A DNA stretch of 39,047 nucleotides from the NCBI GenBank assembly GCA_001418405.1, contig LIQL01000240.1:318-39364 (forward strand). Direction: 5' to 3'. This DNA is from Streptomyces diastatochromogenes (GTDB taxonomy: Bacteria; Actinomycetota; Actinomycetes; Streptomycetales; Streptomycetaceae). The position numbers and the translations under genes were made by a program. The notes beneath the pieces are model-generated. The model searched no databases. It worked only from the letters and a program-made list of their open reading frames with translations, and was not told the origin of the DNA. Positions 25,503 to 32,894 of this stretch are shown piece by piece; positions within the stretch are counted from its first letter, which is position 1, and each line of letters opens with the position of its first letter.

Positions 25503-26700
25503 CCGTCGCTGCATCCGCCGCGTCCGCCGCCCCTGGGGCCTCCGGTGCCGCCGCCCGCGCCGCGCCGCCGCCCGGCAGCACCCGGGCCAGCACGCCGGAG
25601 CGGCCGGCCGCCAGCGGGCCGAGGACGGCCAGGAGAAGCACGTAGCCGGCGATGAACGGGGCCAGCCGCTCGTCGAGTCCGGCCGCCGCCGCCATCGTGG
25701 CCAGGATCAGCGCGAACTCGCCGCGGGCCAGCAGCGCGGTGGCGATGTTCGCGGCCGGCCCGGGGCCGAAACCGTAGATCCGGGCCGCGACCAGCCCCGC
25801 GAGGACGTTCATCAGCAGGGTCAGCGCCACCGCGATCAGCACCGGCCACACCACGCTCGGCAGGTCCCCGGGGTCGATGGAGAGCCCGAACGCGAAGAAG
25901 AAGATCGCCCCGAACGCGTCCCGCAGCGGGTGCACCAGCTTCCGGATCCGCGGCCCGGAACTCGTCCCGCCGAGCATCAGCCCCACCATGAACGCCCCGA
26001 TGGCGTCCGCGACGCCGAACCACTCCGAGACCCCGGCGACCAGGACGGCGGCGCCGAGGAAGGAGATCACCAGCAGTTCGTTGTCCCTGGTGGCGATCAG
26101 CCGGCCCACGACCCGGGTGCCCCAACGGGCCGCCGCGGCGAGCAGCAGCAGGAAGCCGAACGCCTTCCCGGCGGCCGGCGCCGCCGAGGCGAGCGAGTCG
26201 GCCCCGGAGAGCACCGGTTGCAGCGCGGCGAGGTAGAGGGCGAGGAAGATGTCCTCGACGACGATGATGCCGAGGATCGGCTTGGTCTCGGGATTGCCCA
26301 GCCGGCCGGTGTCGACCAGCACCTTGGTGACGATCGCGGACGACGAGATGCCGAGCACCCCGGCGAGCACCAGCGCCTCGGACGTGCCCCAGCCGAGCGC
26401 GAAGCCGAAGCCGAGCCCGGCGCCGACGTTCAGCGTCAGGTACGCCCCGCCGGCCAACGCCATCCGGCGCCCGCCCGTCTTGAGGTCGTCGACGTGGAAT
26501 TCCAGGCCCAGGTAGAAGAGCAGCAGCACCAGGCCGAGGAGGGAGAGCATCTCCAGGTCGTGCGGGTCGGCGACCAGCACGATGCCGGGGGTGTTCGGGC
26601 CGAGCAGGATTCCGGCCAGGATGAACAGGGGGATGGTGGGGAGTCCGATCCGCCCGCCCAGGCGGGCGAGGACGGCGGCGGCGAGAAAGGCACCGCCCAT
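25459..26700 (-). CDS. CPA2-family cation/proton antiporter
   Basis: 413 residues from ATG at 26700, with about 12-13 helices forming a Na/H exchanger domain of the KefB/CPA2 type. Typical segments are GRIGLPTIPLFILAGILLGPNTPG, FYLGLEFHVDDL, SSSAIVTKVLVD and IIVVEDIFLALYL, the last carrying the ion-site acid. There is no TrkA-N domain; the C-terminus is an Ala/Pro-rich tail. Many relatives pair with a TrkA-C-type regulatory protein, absent here. The start is uncertain: a perfect AGGAGG (26737-26742) lies 9 nt before an ATC codon at 26727-26725, in frame and nine codons upstream of the ATG, and the extra residues (GHADTLIA) look natural for the family. The ATG itself has no ribosome site. The gene overlaps the phosphatase 3' end by 44 nt. 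Confidence 0.88.
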   Translation of the reverse strand: MGGAFLAAAVLARLGGRIGLPTIPLFILAGILLGPNTPGIVLVADPHDLEMLSLLGLVLLLFYLGLEFHVDDLKTGGRRMALAGGAYLTLNVGAGLGFGFALGWGTSEALVLAGVLGISSSAIVTKVLVDTGRLGNPETKPILGIIVVEDIFLALYLAALQPVLSGADSLASAAPAAGKAFGFLLLLAAAARWGTRVVGRLIATRDNELLVISFLGAAVLVAGVSEWFGVADAIGAFMVGLMLGGTSSGPRIRKLVHPLRDAFGAIFFFAFGLSIDPGDLPSVVWPVLIAVALTLLMNVLAGLVAARIYGFGPGPAANIATALLARGEFALILATMAAAAGLDERLAPFIAGYVLLLAVLGPLAAGRSGVLARVLPGGGAARAAAPEAPGAADAADAATVSRPDRSAAAPGRR

Positions 26701-26736
26701 GGCGATCAGGGTGTCTGCGTGTCCGATGGGCCCGTT

Positions 26737-26742
26737 CCTCCT
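26737..26742 (-). promoter_or_regulatory. Shine-Dalgarno AGGAGG that points to an ATC codon
   Basis: The perfect ribosome site is 9 nt before ATC (26727-26725) but 36 nt before the first ATG (26700). No ATG, GTG or TTG lies in the usual window. It decides between a rare AUC start, a reading difference at one base, or a poorly initiated ATG. Confidence 0.5.
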
Positions 26743-26794
26743 GGTCGTCAGCGCGCCGTCAGTGTGACTCCGGGCACGTCCCGGTCGTACACGA

Positions 26795-26825
26795 GGTCAA
26801 GACGGCGTCAAGAACTGGTCAATAC
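26795..26825. promoter_or_regulatory. Three 11-bp phased direct repeats upstream of the antiporter
   Basis: GGTCAAGAC (26795), CGTCAAGAA (26806) and GGTCAATAC (26817) start exactly 11 nt apart. On the minus strand they read TTGAC three times. This is the layout used by OmpR/PhoP-type response regulators. The repeats lie about 95-125 nt before the antiporter ATG, next to an AT-rich stretch with nested GGTTA/TAACC dyads (26829-26847). Alternatively one TTGAC is simply the -35 box. Confidence 0.4.
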
Positions 26826-27082
26826 TTAGGTTACCAAACCATTAACCAGTGACCGTTGTGCGGCGGTGCGAGGGTGTTTGAGGGCCGGTCCGAGGGGGTG
26901 TGGGGGCTTCTCGGGCCGACCGGAAGCCGCTCGGAATGAACGATCGGGAACGAGCAAAGCGTTGGCCGATGATTCGTCACCCGCCTGCAATGGGCAGGGA
27001 GTTGGTGGCACGATGGGTGCCGGGGGTGTGCGCGGCATGCCCCAGGGCCGGTGAGGCGTTCCGACCGAGGGTGTGATCAGTT
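26826..27082. other. Intergenic region before the small membrane protein gene
   Basis: This is the rest of a 382-nt region (26701-27082) without a credible gene. It holds the AT-rich dyads near 26829-26854, a G-rich stretch around 26870-26920 and no hairpin long enough to call. The only ribosome-site-like sequence before the next gene is GAGGG at 27067-27071. Confidence 0.4.
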
Positions 27083-27277
27083 GTGGCTCTGTCGCTATCA
27101 GTTGTCCTGATGTTGGGCATCATCTTGGTCGTACTGATCAGACAGAAGGCGATCAAGGCCGGACCGGCATTCGTCGCCATACTCTTCGGCTTCTTCCTTG
27201 CCTCCACGGGCATGGCGCCGTCGATCAACAGATTCTTGAACTCCATCGCGCAGACCATCAACCACATCACGTTCTAG
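27083..27277 (+). CDS. Small membrane protein (64 aa), function unknown
   Basis: The protein has a hydrophobic first helix (residues 2-18, ALSLSVVLMLGIILVVL), a short basic loop (RQKAIKAG) and a second helix (27-43, PAFVAILFGFFLAST). An amphipathic C-terminal segment follows (INRFLNSIAQTINHITF). The composition is unlike a random shadow frame: codon third-position GC is lower than in neighbours and the amino-acid pattern is clearly hairpin-membrane. The GTG start has only GAGGG 11 nt upstream. Similar short proteins are widespread in streptomycetes as far as I recall, but no function is known to me. The convergent ArsC-like gene ends 38 nt away. Confidence 0.65.
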   Translation: MALSLSVVLMLGIILVVLIRQKAIKAGPAFVAILFGFFLASTGMAPSINRFLNSIAQTINHITF

Positions 27278-27315
27278 GGCTGCGCCCGGAACGCTCATGG
27301 TCCGCAGACCGGACG

Positions 27316-27696
27316 TCAGGGGGTCCGTCCGCCCCCGGTCCGCGTCAGTGCGTCGCGTACGGCATCCTCGCTGCGCCCCACCAGCGCCGATCCGTCGTCG
27401 GCGGTGATGATCGGCCGCTGGATCAACCGCGGGTGCGCCGCCAGCGCCTCGATCCACCGCTCCCGGTCCGCTTCGGCGCGCCCCCACGCCCCGACGCCCA
27501 GTTCCTTCGCCTCGGCCTCCTGGGTCCGGGTGATGTCCCAGGGCTCCAGGCCCAGTCGTTCCAGTACGGCGCGCAACTCGTCGGCGCCCGGCGGCTCCTC
27601 CAGATACTTCCGCACGGTGTAGTGGGCGCCCTCGGCGTCCAGAATCTCCACCGCGGCACGGCACTTGGAGCACGCGGGATTGAGCCAGATCTCCAT
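27316..27696 (-). CDS. ArsC/Spx-family protein (arsenate-reductase-like)
   Basis: 126 residues. The start MEIWLNPACSKCRAAVEIL places the catalytic cysteine at C9 with a second at C12 (CxxC). The C-terminal RPIITADDGSALVGRSEDAVRDAL has the conserved RP motif of the glutaredoxin-linked ArsC fold. Members include arsenate reductases and proteins of unknown role (YfgD/YffB-like). No arsenic efflux or ars regulator gene is nearby, so an arsenic role is not supported. ATG at 27696 is preferred to the GTG three codons upstream because AGGGTGG is then about 5 nt away. Confidence 0.85.
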   Translation of the reverse strand: MEIWLNPACSKCRAAVEILDAEGAHYTVRKYLEEPPGADELRAVLERLGLEPWDITRTQEAEAKELGVGAWGRAEADRERWIEALAAHPRLIQRPIITADDGSALVGRSEDAVRDALTRTGGGRTP

Positions 27697-27781
27697 GCGG
27701 GCCACCCTAGGGAAGTCCGTTGCGGGAGAGAAGTGGTGGCGCGGAGCGGTCCCGCCGCGGGCCGCGCCGACGGGAACGCGA

Positions 27782-27810
27782 AGACCCCCGGGCGGACGGC
27801 CCGGGGGTCT
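27782..27810 (-). terminator. Terminator of tRNA-Gly
   Basis: A 12-bp perfect stem (AGACCCCCGGGC at 27782-27793, right arm 27799-27810) with a 5-nt loop. It lies just beyond the 3' end of the tRNA on the minus strand. Confidence 0.75.
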
Positions 27811-27818
27811 CTCTCGTG

Positions 27819-27889
27819 AGCGGGCGACGGGAATCGAACCCGCGTAGCCAGTTTGGAAGACTGGGGCTCTACCATTGAGCTACGCCCGC
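27819..27889 (-). tRNA. tRNA-Gly, anticodon TCC
   Basis: On the minus strand a 7-bp acceptor stem (GCGGGCG with CGCCCGC), a D arm with AGCTCAATGGTAGAGC, an anticodon stem-loop CCAGT-CTTCCAA-ACTGG and a T arm GCGGG-TTCGATT-CCCGT are all present. The discriminator is T, and CCA is not encoded. The anticodon is TCC, reading GGA/GGG. A terminator hairpin follows. Confidence 0.95.
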
Positions 27890-27927
27890 GAGCGCCGAAG
27901 AGTCGGTGGGACCCCGGCACGCAGAGC

Positions 27928-27933
27928 ATCGTA
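27928..27933 (-). promoter_or_regulatory. -10 hexamer TACGAT for tRNA-Gly
   Basis: On the minus strand TACGAT sits 38 nt before the tRNA 5' end. No good -35 match is seen at the expected place. Confidence 0.4.
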
Positions 27934-28006
27934 GCGGGTCGAGGCGGTCGAGTGCACACCGCATCGCGCTCCTCAACAACGGGCAGCCACACCGTCCGCG
28001 GCCATG

Positions 28007-28012
28007 TACCCT
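28007..28012 (+). promoter_or_regulatory. -10 hexamer TACCCT for tRNA-Pro
   Basis: TACCCT lies 14 nt before the mature 5' end of the tRNA, placing the transcript start 7-8 nt upstream of it. The -35 region is not clear. Confidence 0.4.
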
Positions 28013-28026
28013 ACGTGTCGCACCGA

Positions 28027-28103
28027 CGGGGTGTGGCGCAGCTTGGTAGCGCGTCCGCTTTGGGAGCGGAAGGTCGTCGGTTCGAATCCGGCCACCCCGA
28101 CCA
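28027..28103 (+). tRNA. tRNA-Pro, anticodon TGG
   Basis: A 7-bp acceptor stem (CGGGGTG with CACCCCG), the D arm GGCGCAGCTTGGTAGCGC, the anticodon stem-loop TCCGC-TTTGGGA-GCGGA and a T arm with GGTTCGAATCC are present. Discriminator A and an encoded CCA (28101-28103) close the gene. The anticodon TGG reads CCA/CCG. Confidence 0.96.
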
Positions 28104-28159
28104 GTAGGTATGCGGCCCGCGCGACGGAAAGCGGGCATAAGCGACCGTTCAAGATCGCG

Positions 28160-28190
28160 TTGTGGGCGCCCTCCTCCTTGCGGTTACTAT
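28160..28190 (+). promoter_or_regulatory. Probable sigma-70-type promoter of tig
   Basis: TTGTGG (28160-28165) and TACTAT (28185-28190) are separated by 19 nt and resemble a housekeeping (HrdB) promoter. The leader to the GTG of tig would be about 110 nt. Confidence 0.4.
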
Positions 28191-28305
28191 GCAAGCTGCG
28201 TGCCCGTATGTCTCTGTACCGGGCGCGATCGGCCGGGCCGGGAAATGACCGGACGCCGGCGGATCTCAGGCAAAACCCCCGAAGTCAGCCCAAGGAGACC
28301 GAACC

Positions 28306-29694
28306 GTGAAGAGCGCCGTGGAGACCCTGAACCCGACCCGGGTTCGGCTCACTGTCGAGGTGCCCTTCGAGGAGCTCAAGGACAGCCTCGACGCGGCGTA
28401 CAAGAAGATCAACCAGCAGGTCACGGTGAAGGGCTTCCGTCGCGGCAAGATCCCGGCCCGCGTCATCGACCAGCGGTTCGGTCGCGGCGCCGTGCTGGAA
28501 GAGGCCGTCAACGACGCGCTCCCGAAGTTCTACACCAGCGCGGTCAACGAGGCCGAGCTCAACGTCCTCGGCCAGCCCGAGGTCGACATCACCGAGCTCA
28601 AGGACAACGAGCTGCTGGCCTTCACCGCCGAGGTCGACATCCGCCCGGCCCTGGAGATCCCGGACTACTCCGGCATCGAGGTCGAGGTCGACGCCGTCGA
28701 GGTGTCGGACGAGGACGTCGAGAAGTCCGTCGAGCAGCTCCGCGAGCGCTTCGCCACCACCGCCGTGGTCGAGCGCGCCGCCGCCGACGGCGACGTGGTG
28801 ACCGTGGACCTGGAGGCCAAGGTCGACGGCGAGGTGCTGGCCGACGGCATCGCCAACGGCGTCAGCTACACCATCGGCTCCGGTGAGCTCCTCGACGGCA
28901 TCGACGAGGCCGTCACGGGCCTGGAGGCCGGCGGCAGCGCCACCTTCACCTCCGAGCTCAAGGGCGGCTCCGCCCAGGGCAAGGAGGCCGAGGTCAAGGT
29001 GGACGTCACCGAGGTCAAGGCCCGCGAACTCCCCGAGCTGGACGACGAGTTCGCCCAGATGGCGAGCGAGTTCGACACCCTCGACGAGCTCAAGGCGGAC
29101 AGCCGCAAGCGCCTTGAGCGGATGAAGAAGTTCGACCAGGCGACCCAGGCCCAGGAGAAGGTCCTGGAGGCGCTGCTCGAGCTGATCGAGGTCCCGATCC
29201 CCGAGAAGCTGCTCGAGGACGAGATCCGCACCCGCAAGCACAACCTGGAGCACCACCAGCTCGGCCAGATGGGCCTCGACCTCGCGAAGTACCTGGAGAT
29301 CCAGGGCAAGACCGAGGAAGAGTTCGACGCCGAGACCAAGGAGCAGGCGGAGAAGGGCATCAAGACCCAGTTCGTCCTCGACGAGCTGGTCAACAAGGAG
29401 AAGCTCAACGTCAGCCAGGAGGAGCTCACCGAGCACCTCATGCGGCGTGCGCAGTCCTCCGGCATGAGCCCCGACCAGTTCGCCCAGGCGGTCGTCGAGG
29501 GTGGCCAGGTGCCGATGCTGGTGGGCGAGGTCGCCCGCGGCAAGGCGCTCGCGGTGGTCGTCGAGGCGGCCGCGGTCAAGGACACCAACGGCGAGGTCGT
29601 CGACCTGGAGGACGAGGAGGAGACGGAGGCCGCCGAGGCCGTCGTCGCCGAGGCCGAGGGCACCGACGAGAAGGCGGAGAAGTCCGAGGCCTGA
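28306..29694 (+). CDS. tig: Trigger factor, ribosome-associated chaperone
   Basis: 462 residues. The N-terminal domain carries the ribosome-docking signature GFRRGKIP at 43-50. A FKBP-type prolyl isomerase domain lies around 160-245 (starting [15 protein letters not shown]), and a helical chaperone domain follows to about 430. The tail from about 430 is highly acidic ([18 protein letters not shown]), as in other actinobacterial trigger factors. The GTG start has AAGGAG 8 nt upstream. It binds nascent chains at the ribosome exit. Its position just ahead of clpP1-clpP2-clpX is conserved in many bacteria and links folding with degradation, although a terminator separates the two transcripts here. 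Confidence 0.97.
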   Translation: MKSAVETLNPTRVRLTVEVPFEELKDSLDAAYKKINQQVTVKGFRRGKIPARVIDQRFGRGAVLEEAVNDALPKFYTSAVNEAELNVLGQPEVDITELKDNELLAFTAEVDIRPALEIPDYSGIEVEVDAVEVSDEDVEKSVEQLRERFATTAVVERAAADGDVVTVDLEAKVDGEVLADGIANGVSYTIGSGELLDGIDEAVTGLEAGGSATFTSELKGGSAQGKEAEVKVDVTEVKARELPELDDEFAQMASEFDTLDELKADSRKRLERMKKFDQATQAQEKVLEALLELIEVPIPEKLLEDEIRTRKHNLEHHQLGQMGLDLAKYLEIQGKTEEEFDAETKEQAEKGIKTQFVLDELVNKEKLNVSQEELTEHLMRRAQSSGMSPDQFAQAVVEGGQVPMLVGEVARGKALAVVVEAAAVKDTNGEVVDLEDEEETEAAEAVVAEAEGTDEKAEKSEA

Positions 29695-29722
29695 GCCTCG
29701 GCCGTACCGCTGACCGACTGAT

Positions 29723-29762
29723 CACGGGCCCGAACGCGCACGTCCGCGTGTTCGGGCCCGTG
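29723..29762 (+). terminator. Terminator after tig
   Basis: A 12-bp perfect stem (CACGGGCCCGAA at 29723-29734, right arm 29751-29762) with additional CGCG pairing inside the loop. It separates tig from clpP1. Confidence 0.75.
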
Positions 29763-29781
29763 TGTCGTCCCGGTCCGTGAG

Positions 29782-29799
29782 CCTGCGCTCACAGCGAAC
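29782..29799. promoter_or_regulatory. ClgR box upstream of clpP1
   Basis: The core CGCTCACAGCG followed by AAC matches the ClgR core CGCYNANRGCGWWS (from memory of corynebacterial and streptomycete work). It lies about 40-55 nt before a possible -10 (TAGGGT, 29838-29843), a suitable place for an activator. ClgR activates clpP1-clpP2 in Streptomyces. Confidence 0.6.
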
Positions 29800-29966
29800 A
29801 GTTATCGGTCTGGGATGGCGTTGTCCGACCTGCGCGTTAGGGTCCGTAGATACGAGGGCAGGGGACTTGCTGAAAGCGCGCCGGACGCACCACGCGGCGC
29901 GGTCCCCGGCCCCTGAAGACGACGCTGAGACGGCCCCGAGCCGTCCGACAACGAGCAGGTGGACAC

Positions 29967-30581
29967 GTGACGATCCCGATGCCTTCCGCCGCCGCTGAGC
30001 CGACCTTCGGTGGCCTCGGCGACCAGGTCTACAACCGGCTGCTCGGCGAGCGGATCATCTTCCTCGGCCAGCCGGTCGACGACGACATCGCCAACAAGAT
30101 CACGGCGCAGCTGCTTCTCCTCGCCGCTGATCCGGACAAGGACATCTACCTCTACATCAACTCTCCGGGCGGCTCGGTCACGGCGGGCATGGCGATCTAC
30201 GACACCATGCAGTACATCAAGAACGACGTGGTCACCATCGCCATGGGCCTCGCCGCCTCGATGGGGCAGTTCCTGCTGAGCGCCGGCACCCCGGGCAAGC
30301 GCTTCGCACTGCCGAACGCGGAGATCCTGATCCACCAGCCGTCCGCGGGCCTGGCCGGCTCGGCCTCGGACATCAAGATCCACGCCGAGCAGCTGCTGCG
30401 CACCAAGAAGCGCCTGGGCGAGCTCTCCGCGCTGCACACCGGCCAGACGCTGGAGCAGTGGACCAGGGACGCCGACCGCGACCGCTGGTTCTCCGCCGAT
30501 GAGGCCAAGGCGTACGGCCTCATCGACGACGTCATGCCCTCCGCCGCCGGCGTTCCGGGCGGGGGCGGCACCGGGGCCTGA
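29967..30581 (+). CDS. clpP1: ATP-dependent Clp protease proteolytic subunit 1
   Basis: 204 residues. The catalytic triad is S98 (GLAASMGQ), H123 (LIHQPS) and D172 (DADRDRWFS). [17 protein letters not shown] forms the oxyanion-region strand. The N-terminal 10-15 residues are probably processed. ClpP1 and ClpP2 form a two-ring barrel that works with ClpX or ClpC. GTG at 29967 has AGGTGG 4 nt upstream; the ATG at 29979 is an alternative. A ClgR box lies about 170-185 nt upstream. The C-terminus is Gly-rich (PGGGGTGA). clpP2 follows after 53 nt, consistent with an operon. Confidence 0.96.
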   Translation: MTIPMPSAAAEPTFGGLGDQVYNRLLGERIIFLGQPVDDDIANKITAQLLLLAADPDKDIYLYINSPGGSVTAGMAIYDTMQYIKNDVVTIAMGLAASMGQFLLSAGTPGKRFALPNAEILIHQPSAGLAGSASDIKIHAEQLLRTKKRLGELSALHTGQTLEQWTRDADRDRWFSADEAKAYGLIDDVMPSAAGVPGGGGTGA

Positions 30582-30634
30582 GCCCCGGCCCACGCTCCGC
30601 AGTCGACCCCCAGCCCCATTTCGCCACCAGGACG

Positions 30635-31321
30635 GTGAACCTCCAGATGAACAACTTCCCCGGAAGCGGTCTCTACGAGAGCGCGAAGGCCGAGTTCTCC
30701 GGCATGCCCGCGGAGTCCCGCTACATCGTTCCGCGCTTCGTCGAGCGCACCTCGCAGGGCGTGCGCGAGTACGACCCGTACGCGAAGCTCTTCGAGGAGC
30801 GGGTGATCTTCCTCGGGGTGCAGATCGACGACGCCTCCGCCAACGACGTCATGGCGCAGCTGCTGTGCCTGGAGTCGATGGACCCGGACCGTGACATCTC
30901 GGTCTACATCAACAGCCCCGGTGGCTCCTTCACGGCGCTGACGGCGATCTACGACACGATGCAGTTCGTCAAGCCCGACATCCAGACCGTCTGCATGGGT
31001 CAGGCGGCCTCCGCCGCGGCCGTGCTGCTGGCCGCCGGCACCCCGGGCAAGCGCATGGCGCTGCCGAACGCCCGGGTCCTGATCCACCAGCCGTTCAGCG
31101 AGACCGGCCGCGGTCAGGTCTCCGACCTGGAGATCGCCGCCCGCGAGATCCAGCGGATGCGCACGCAGCTGGAGGAGATGCTGGCCAAGCACTCGTCCAC
31201 GCCGATCGAGAAGATCCGCGAGGACATCGAGCGTGACAAGATCCTGACCGCCGAGGAGTCCCTGGCGTACGGTCTGGTCGACCAGATCGTCTCGACGCGG
31301 AAGAGCTCGGTCTCGGTCTGA
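30635..31321 (+). CDS. clpP2: ATP-dependent Clp protease proteolytic subunit 2
   Basis: 228 residues from GTG at 30635. The alternative ATG at 30647 ([14 protein letters not shown]) has a GGTGA 8 nt upstream and may be the better start. The triad is S126 ([11 protein letters not shown]), H151 ([13 protein letters not shown]) and D201 ([11 protein letters not shown]). The N-terminal extension before the ClpP core (about 40 residues) is longer than in ClpP1 and is normally cut off. The two subunits differ around the hydrophobic pockets that bind the ATPase, so they are not interchangeable. It is the downstream gene of the clpP1-clpP2 operon. A hairpin follows. Confidence 0.96.
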   Translation: MNLQMNNFPGSGLYESAKAEFSGMPAESRYIVPRFVERTSQGVREYDPYAKLFEERVIFLGVQIDDASANDVMAQLLCLESMDPDRDISVYINSPGGSFTALTAIYDTMQFVKPDIQTVCMGQAASAAAVLLAAGTPGKRMALPNARVLIHQPFSETGRGQVSDLEIAAREIQRMRTQLEEMLAKHSSTPIEKIREDIERDKILTAEESLAYGLVDQIVSTRKSSVSV

Positions 31322-31353
31322 TCGCGATCTTCGCGAATTGCGCCGGAGCGTTG

Positions 31354-31391
31354 CCCCCTTGGACCGAGTGAACCGAGTCGGTCCAAGGGGG
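31354..31391 (+). terminator. Terminator or attenuator between clpP2 and clpX
   Basis: A 12-bp perfect stem (CCCCCTTGGACC at 31354-31365, right arm 31380-31391) with a 14-nt loop. It implies that clpX has at least part of its expression from its own promoter. Confidence 0.75.
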
Positions 31392-31482
31392 GCCCGTACG
31401 GGGGGCCCGGCAAGGTACCGTCGATAGGCAAGCACCCGGGTCCGCGGAGCAATGCGGATCCCAGGCGAAGGGGATTCACCTC

Positions 31483-32766
31483 GTGGCACGCATCGGTGAC
31501 GGCGGCGACCTGCTCAAGTGCTCGTTCTGCGGAAAGAGCCAGAAGCAGGTGAAGAAGCTCATCGCGGGACCTGGTGTGTACATCTGCGACGAGTGCATCG
31601 ATCTCTGCAACGAGATCATTGAGGAAGAGCTCGCCGAGACCTCCGAAGTGCGCTGGGAGGAACTCCCCAAGCCGCGCGAGATCTACGAGTTCCTCAACGG
31701 CTACGTCGTCGGCCAGGAGCCCGCCAAGAAGGCGCTCTCCGTGGCCGTGTACAACCACTACAAGCGCGTCCAGGCGGGCGAGAACGGCCCCGGCCGCGGC
31801 GACGAGGGCATCGAGTTGGCGAAGTCCAACATCCTGCTGCTCGGCCCCACCGGCTCCGGCAAGACCCTGCTCGCGCAGACCCTCGCCCGGATGCTCAACG
31901 TCCCCTTCGCCTTTGCCGATGCGACGGCACTGACCGAGGCGGGCTACGTCGGCGAGGACGTCGAGAACATCCTCCTCAAGCTGATCCAGGCCGCGGACTT
32001 CGACATCAAGAAGGCCGAGACCGGCATCATCTACATCGACGAGATCGACAAGGTCGCCCGGAAGAGCGAAAACCCGTCGATCACCCGGGACGTCTCCGGC
32101 GAGGGCGTGCAGCAGGCGCTGCTGAAGATCCTGGAGGGCACCACCGCCTCGGTCCCGCCGCAGGGCGGCCGCAAGCACCCGCACCAGGAATTCATCCAGA
32201 TCGACACCACCAACGTGCTGTTCATCGTCGGCGGTGCCTTCGCGGGGCTGGAGAAGATCATCGAGGCCCGGTCCGGCGCCAAGGGCATCGGCTTCGGCGC
32301 CACCATCCGCTCCAAGCGCGAGATCGAGTCCAAGGATCAGCTCCAGGACGTGATGCCGGAGGACCTGGTGAAGTTCGGGATGATCCCGGAGTTCATCGGC
32401 CGCCTCCCCGTCCTCACCTCGGTCCACAACCTCGACCGCGAGGCGCTCCTGCAGATCCTCGTCGAGCCGCGCAACGCCCTGGTCAAGCAGTACCAGCGGC
32501 TCTTCGAACTCGACGGCGTGGAGCTGGACTTCGACCGCCCGGCCCTGGAGGCCATCGCCGACCAGGCGATCCTCCGCGGCACCGGCGCCCGCGGCCTGCG
32601 CGCCATCATGGAGGAGGTCCTCCAGGCGGTGATGTACGAGATCCCGTCCCGCAAGGACGTCGCCCGCGTCGTCATCACCGCGGACGTGGTGCACTCCAAC
32701 GTCAACCCGACCCTGGTCCCGCGCACCCGCGGCGACTCCGGCGAGCCCCAGGAGAAGAGCGCGTAG
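31483..32766 (+). CDS. clpX: ATP-dependent Clp protease ATP-binding subunit ClpX
   Basis: 427 residues, the unfoldase of the Clp protease. The N-terminal zinc domain uses C13, C16, C35 and C38. Walker A is GPTGSGKT (121-128), Walker B IIYIDEID (182-189), and the GYVG pore loop is at 154-157. An RKH loop ([10 protein letters not shown]) is present, and IGF, which contacts ClpP, is in the KGIGFGA segment. The arginine finger and sensor-2 ([15 protein letters not shown]) are also present. The GTG start has GAAGGGG about 10 nt upstream. All motifs are intact, so this is an active copy. It is separated from clpP2 by a hairpin and followed by another terminator. Confidence 0.97.
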   Translation: MARIGDGGDLLKCSFCGKSQKQVKKLIAGPGVYICDECIDLCNEIIEEELAETSEVRWEELPKPREIYEFLNGYVVGQEPAKKALSVAVYNHYKRVQAGENGPGRGDEGIELAKSNILLLGPTGSGKTLLAQTLARMLNVPFAFADATALTEAGYVGEDVENILLKLIQAADFDIKKAETGIIYIDEIDKVARKSENPSITRDVSGEGVQQALLKILEGTTASVPPQGGRKHPHQEFIQIDTTNVLFIVGGAFAGLEKIIEARSGAKGIGFGATIRSKREIESKDQLQDVMPEDLVKFGMIPEFIGRLPVLTSVHNLDREALLQILVEPRNALVKQYQRLFELDGVELDFDRPALEAIADQAILRGTGARGLRAIMEEVLQAVMYEIPSRKDVARVVITADVVHSNVNPTLVPRTRGDSGEPQEKSA

Positions 32767-32796
32767 CCGCCCTCCCCTCGCCCGCCGCCCAACAGG

Positions 32797-32828
32797 ACCG
32801 CCCGACAGCCGAGTTGCTGTCGGGCGGT
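32797..32828 (+). terminator. Terminator after clpX
   Basis: A 13-bp perfect stem (ACCGCCCGACAGC at 32797-32809, right arm 32816-32828) with a 6-nt loop, followed by TCTGCGG and a run of nine G (32837-32845). Confidence 0.8.
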
Positions 32829-32894
32829 TCTGCGGTGGGGGGGGGACGGGACCGTGGTGGTGGCACGGCATGCGGGGGTGGGGCCGGGCCGCCG

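Noticed and set aside
26795..26825. Classical PHO boxes
   Set aside because: The 11-nt spacing fits but the repeat TTGAC differs from the PHO consensus GTTCACC, so PhoP is not claimed.
27316..27696. Arsenic resistance locus
   Set aside because: Only the ArsC-like protein is present; no arsR, arsB or acr3 gene is nearby.
32837..32845. A run of nine G
   Set aside because: Lies in a noncoding gap after the clpX terminator; a possible length-variable site but nothing supports a function.
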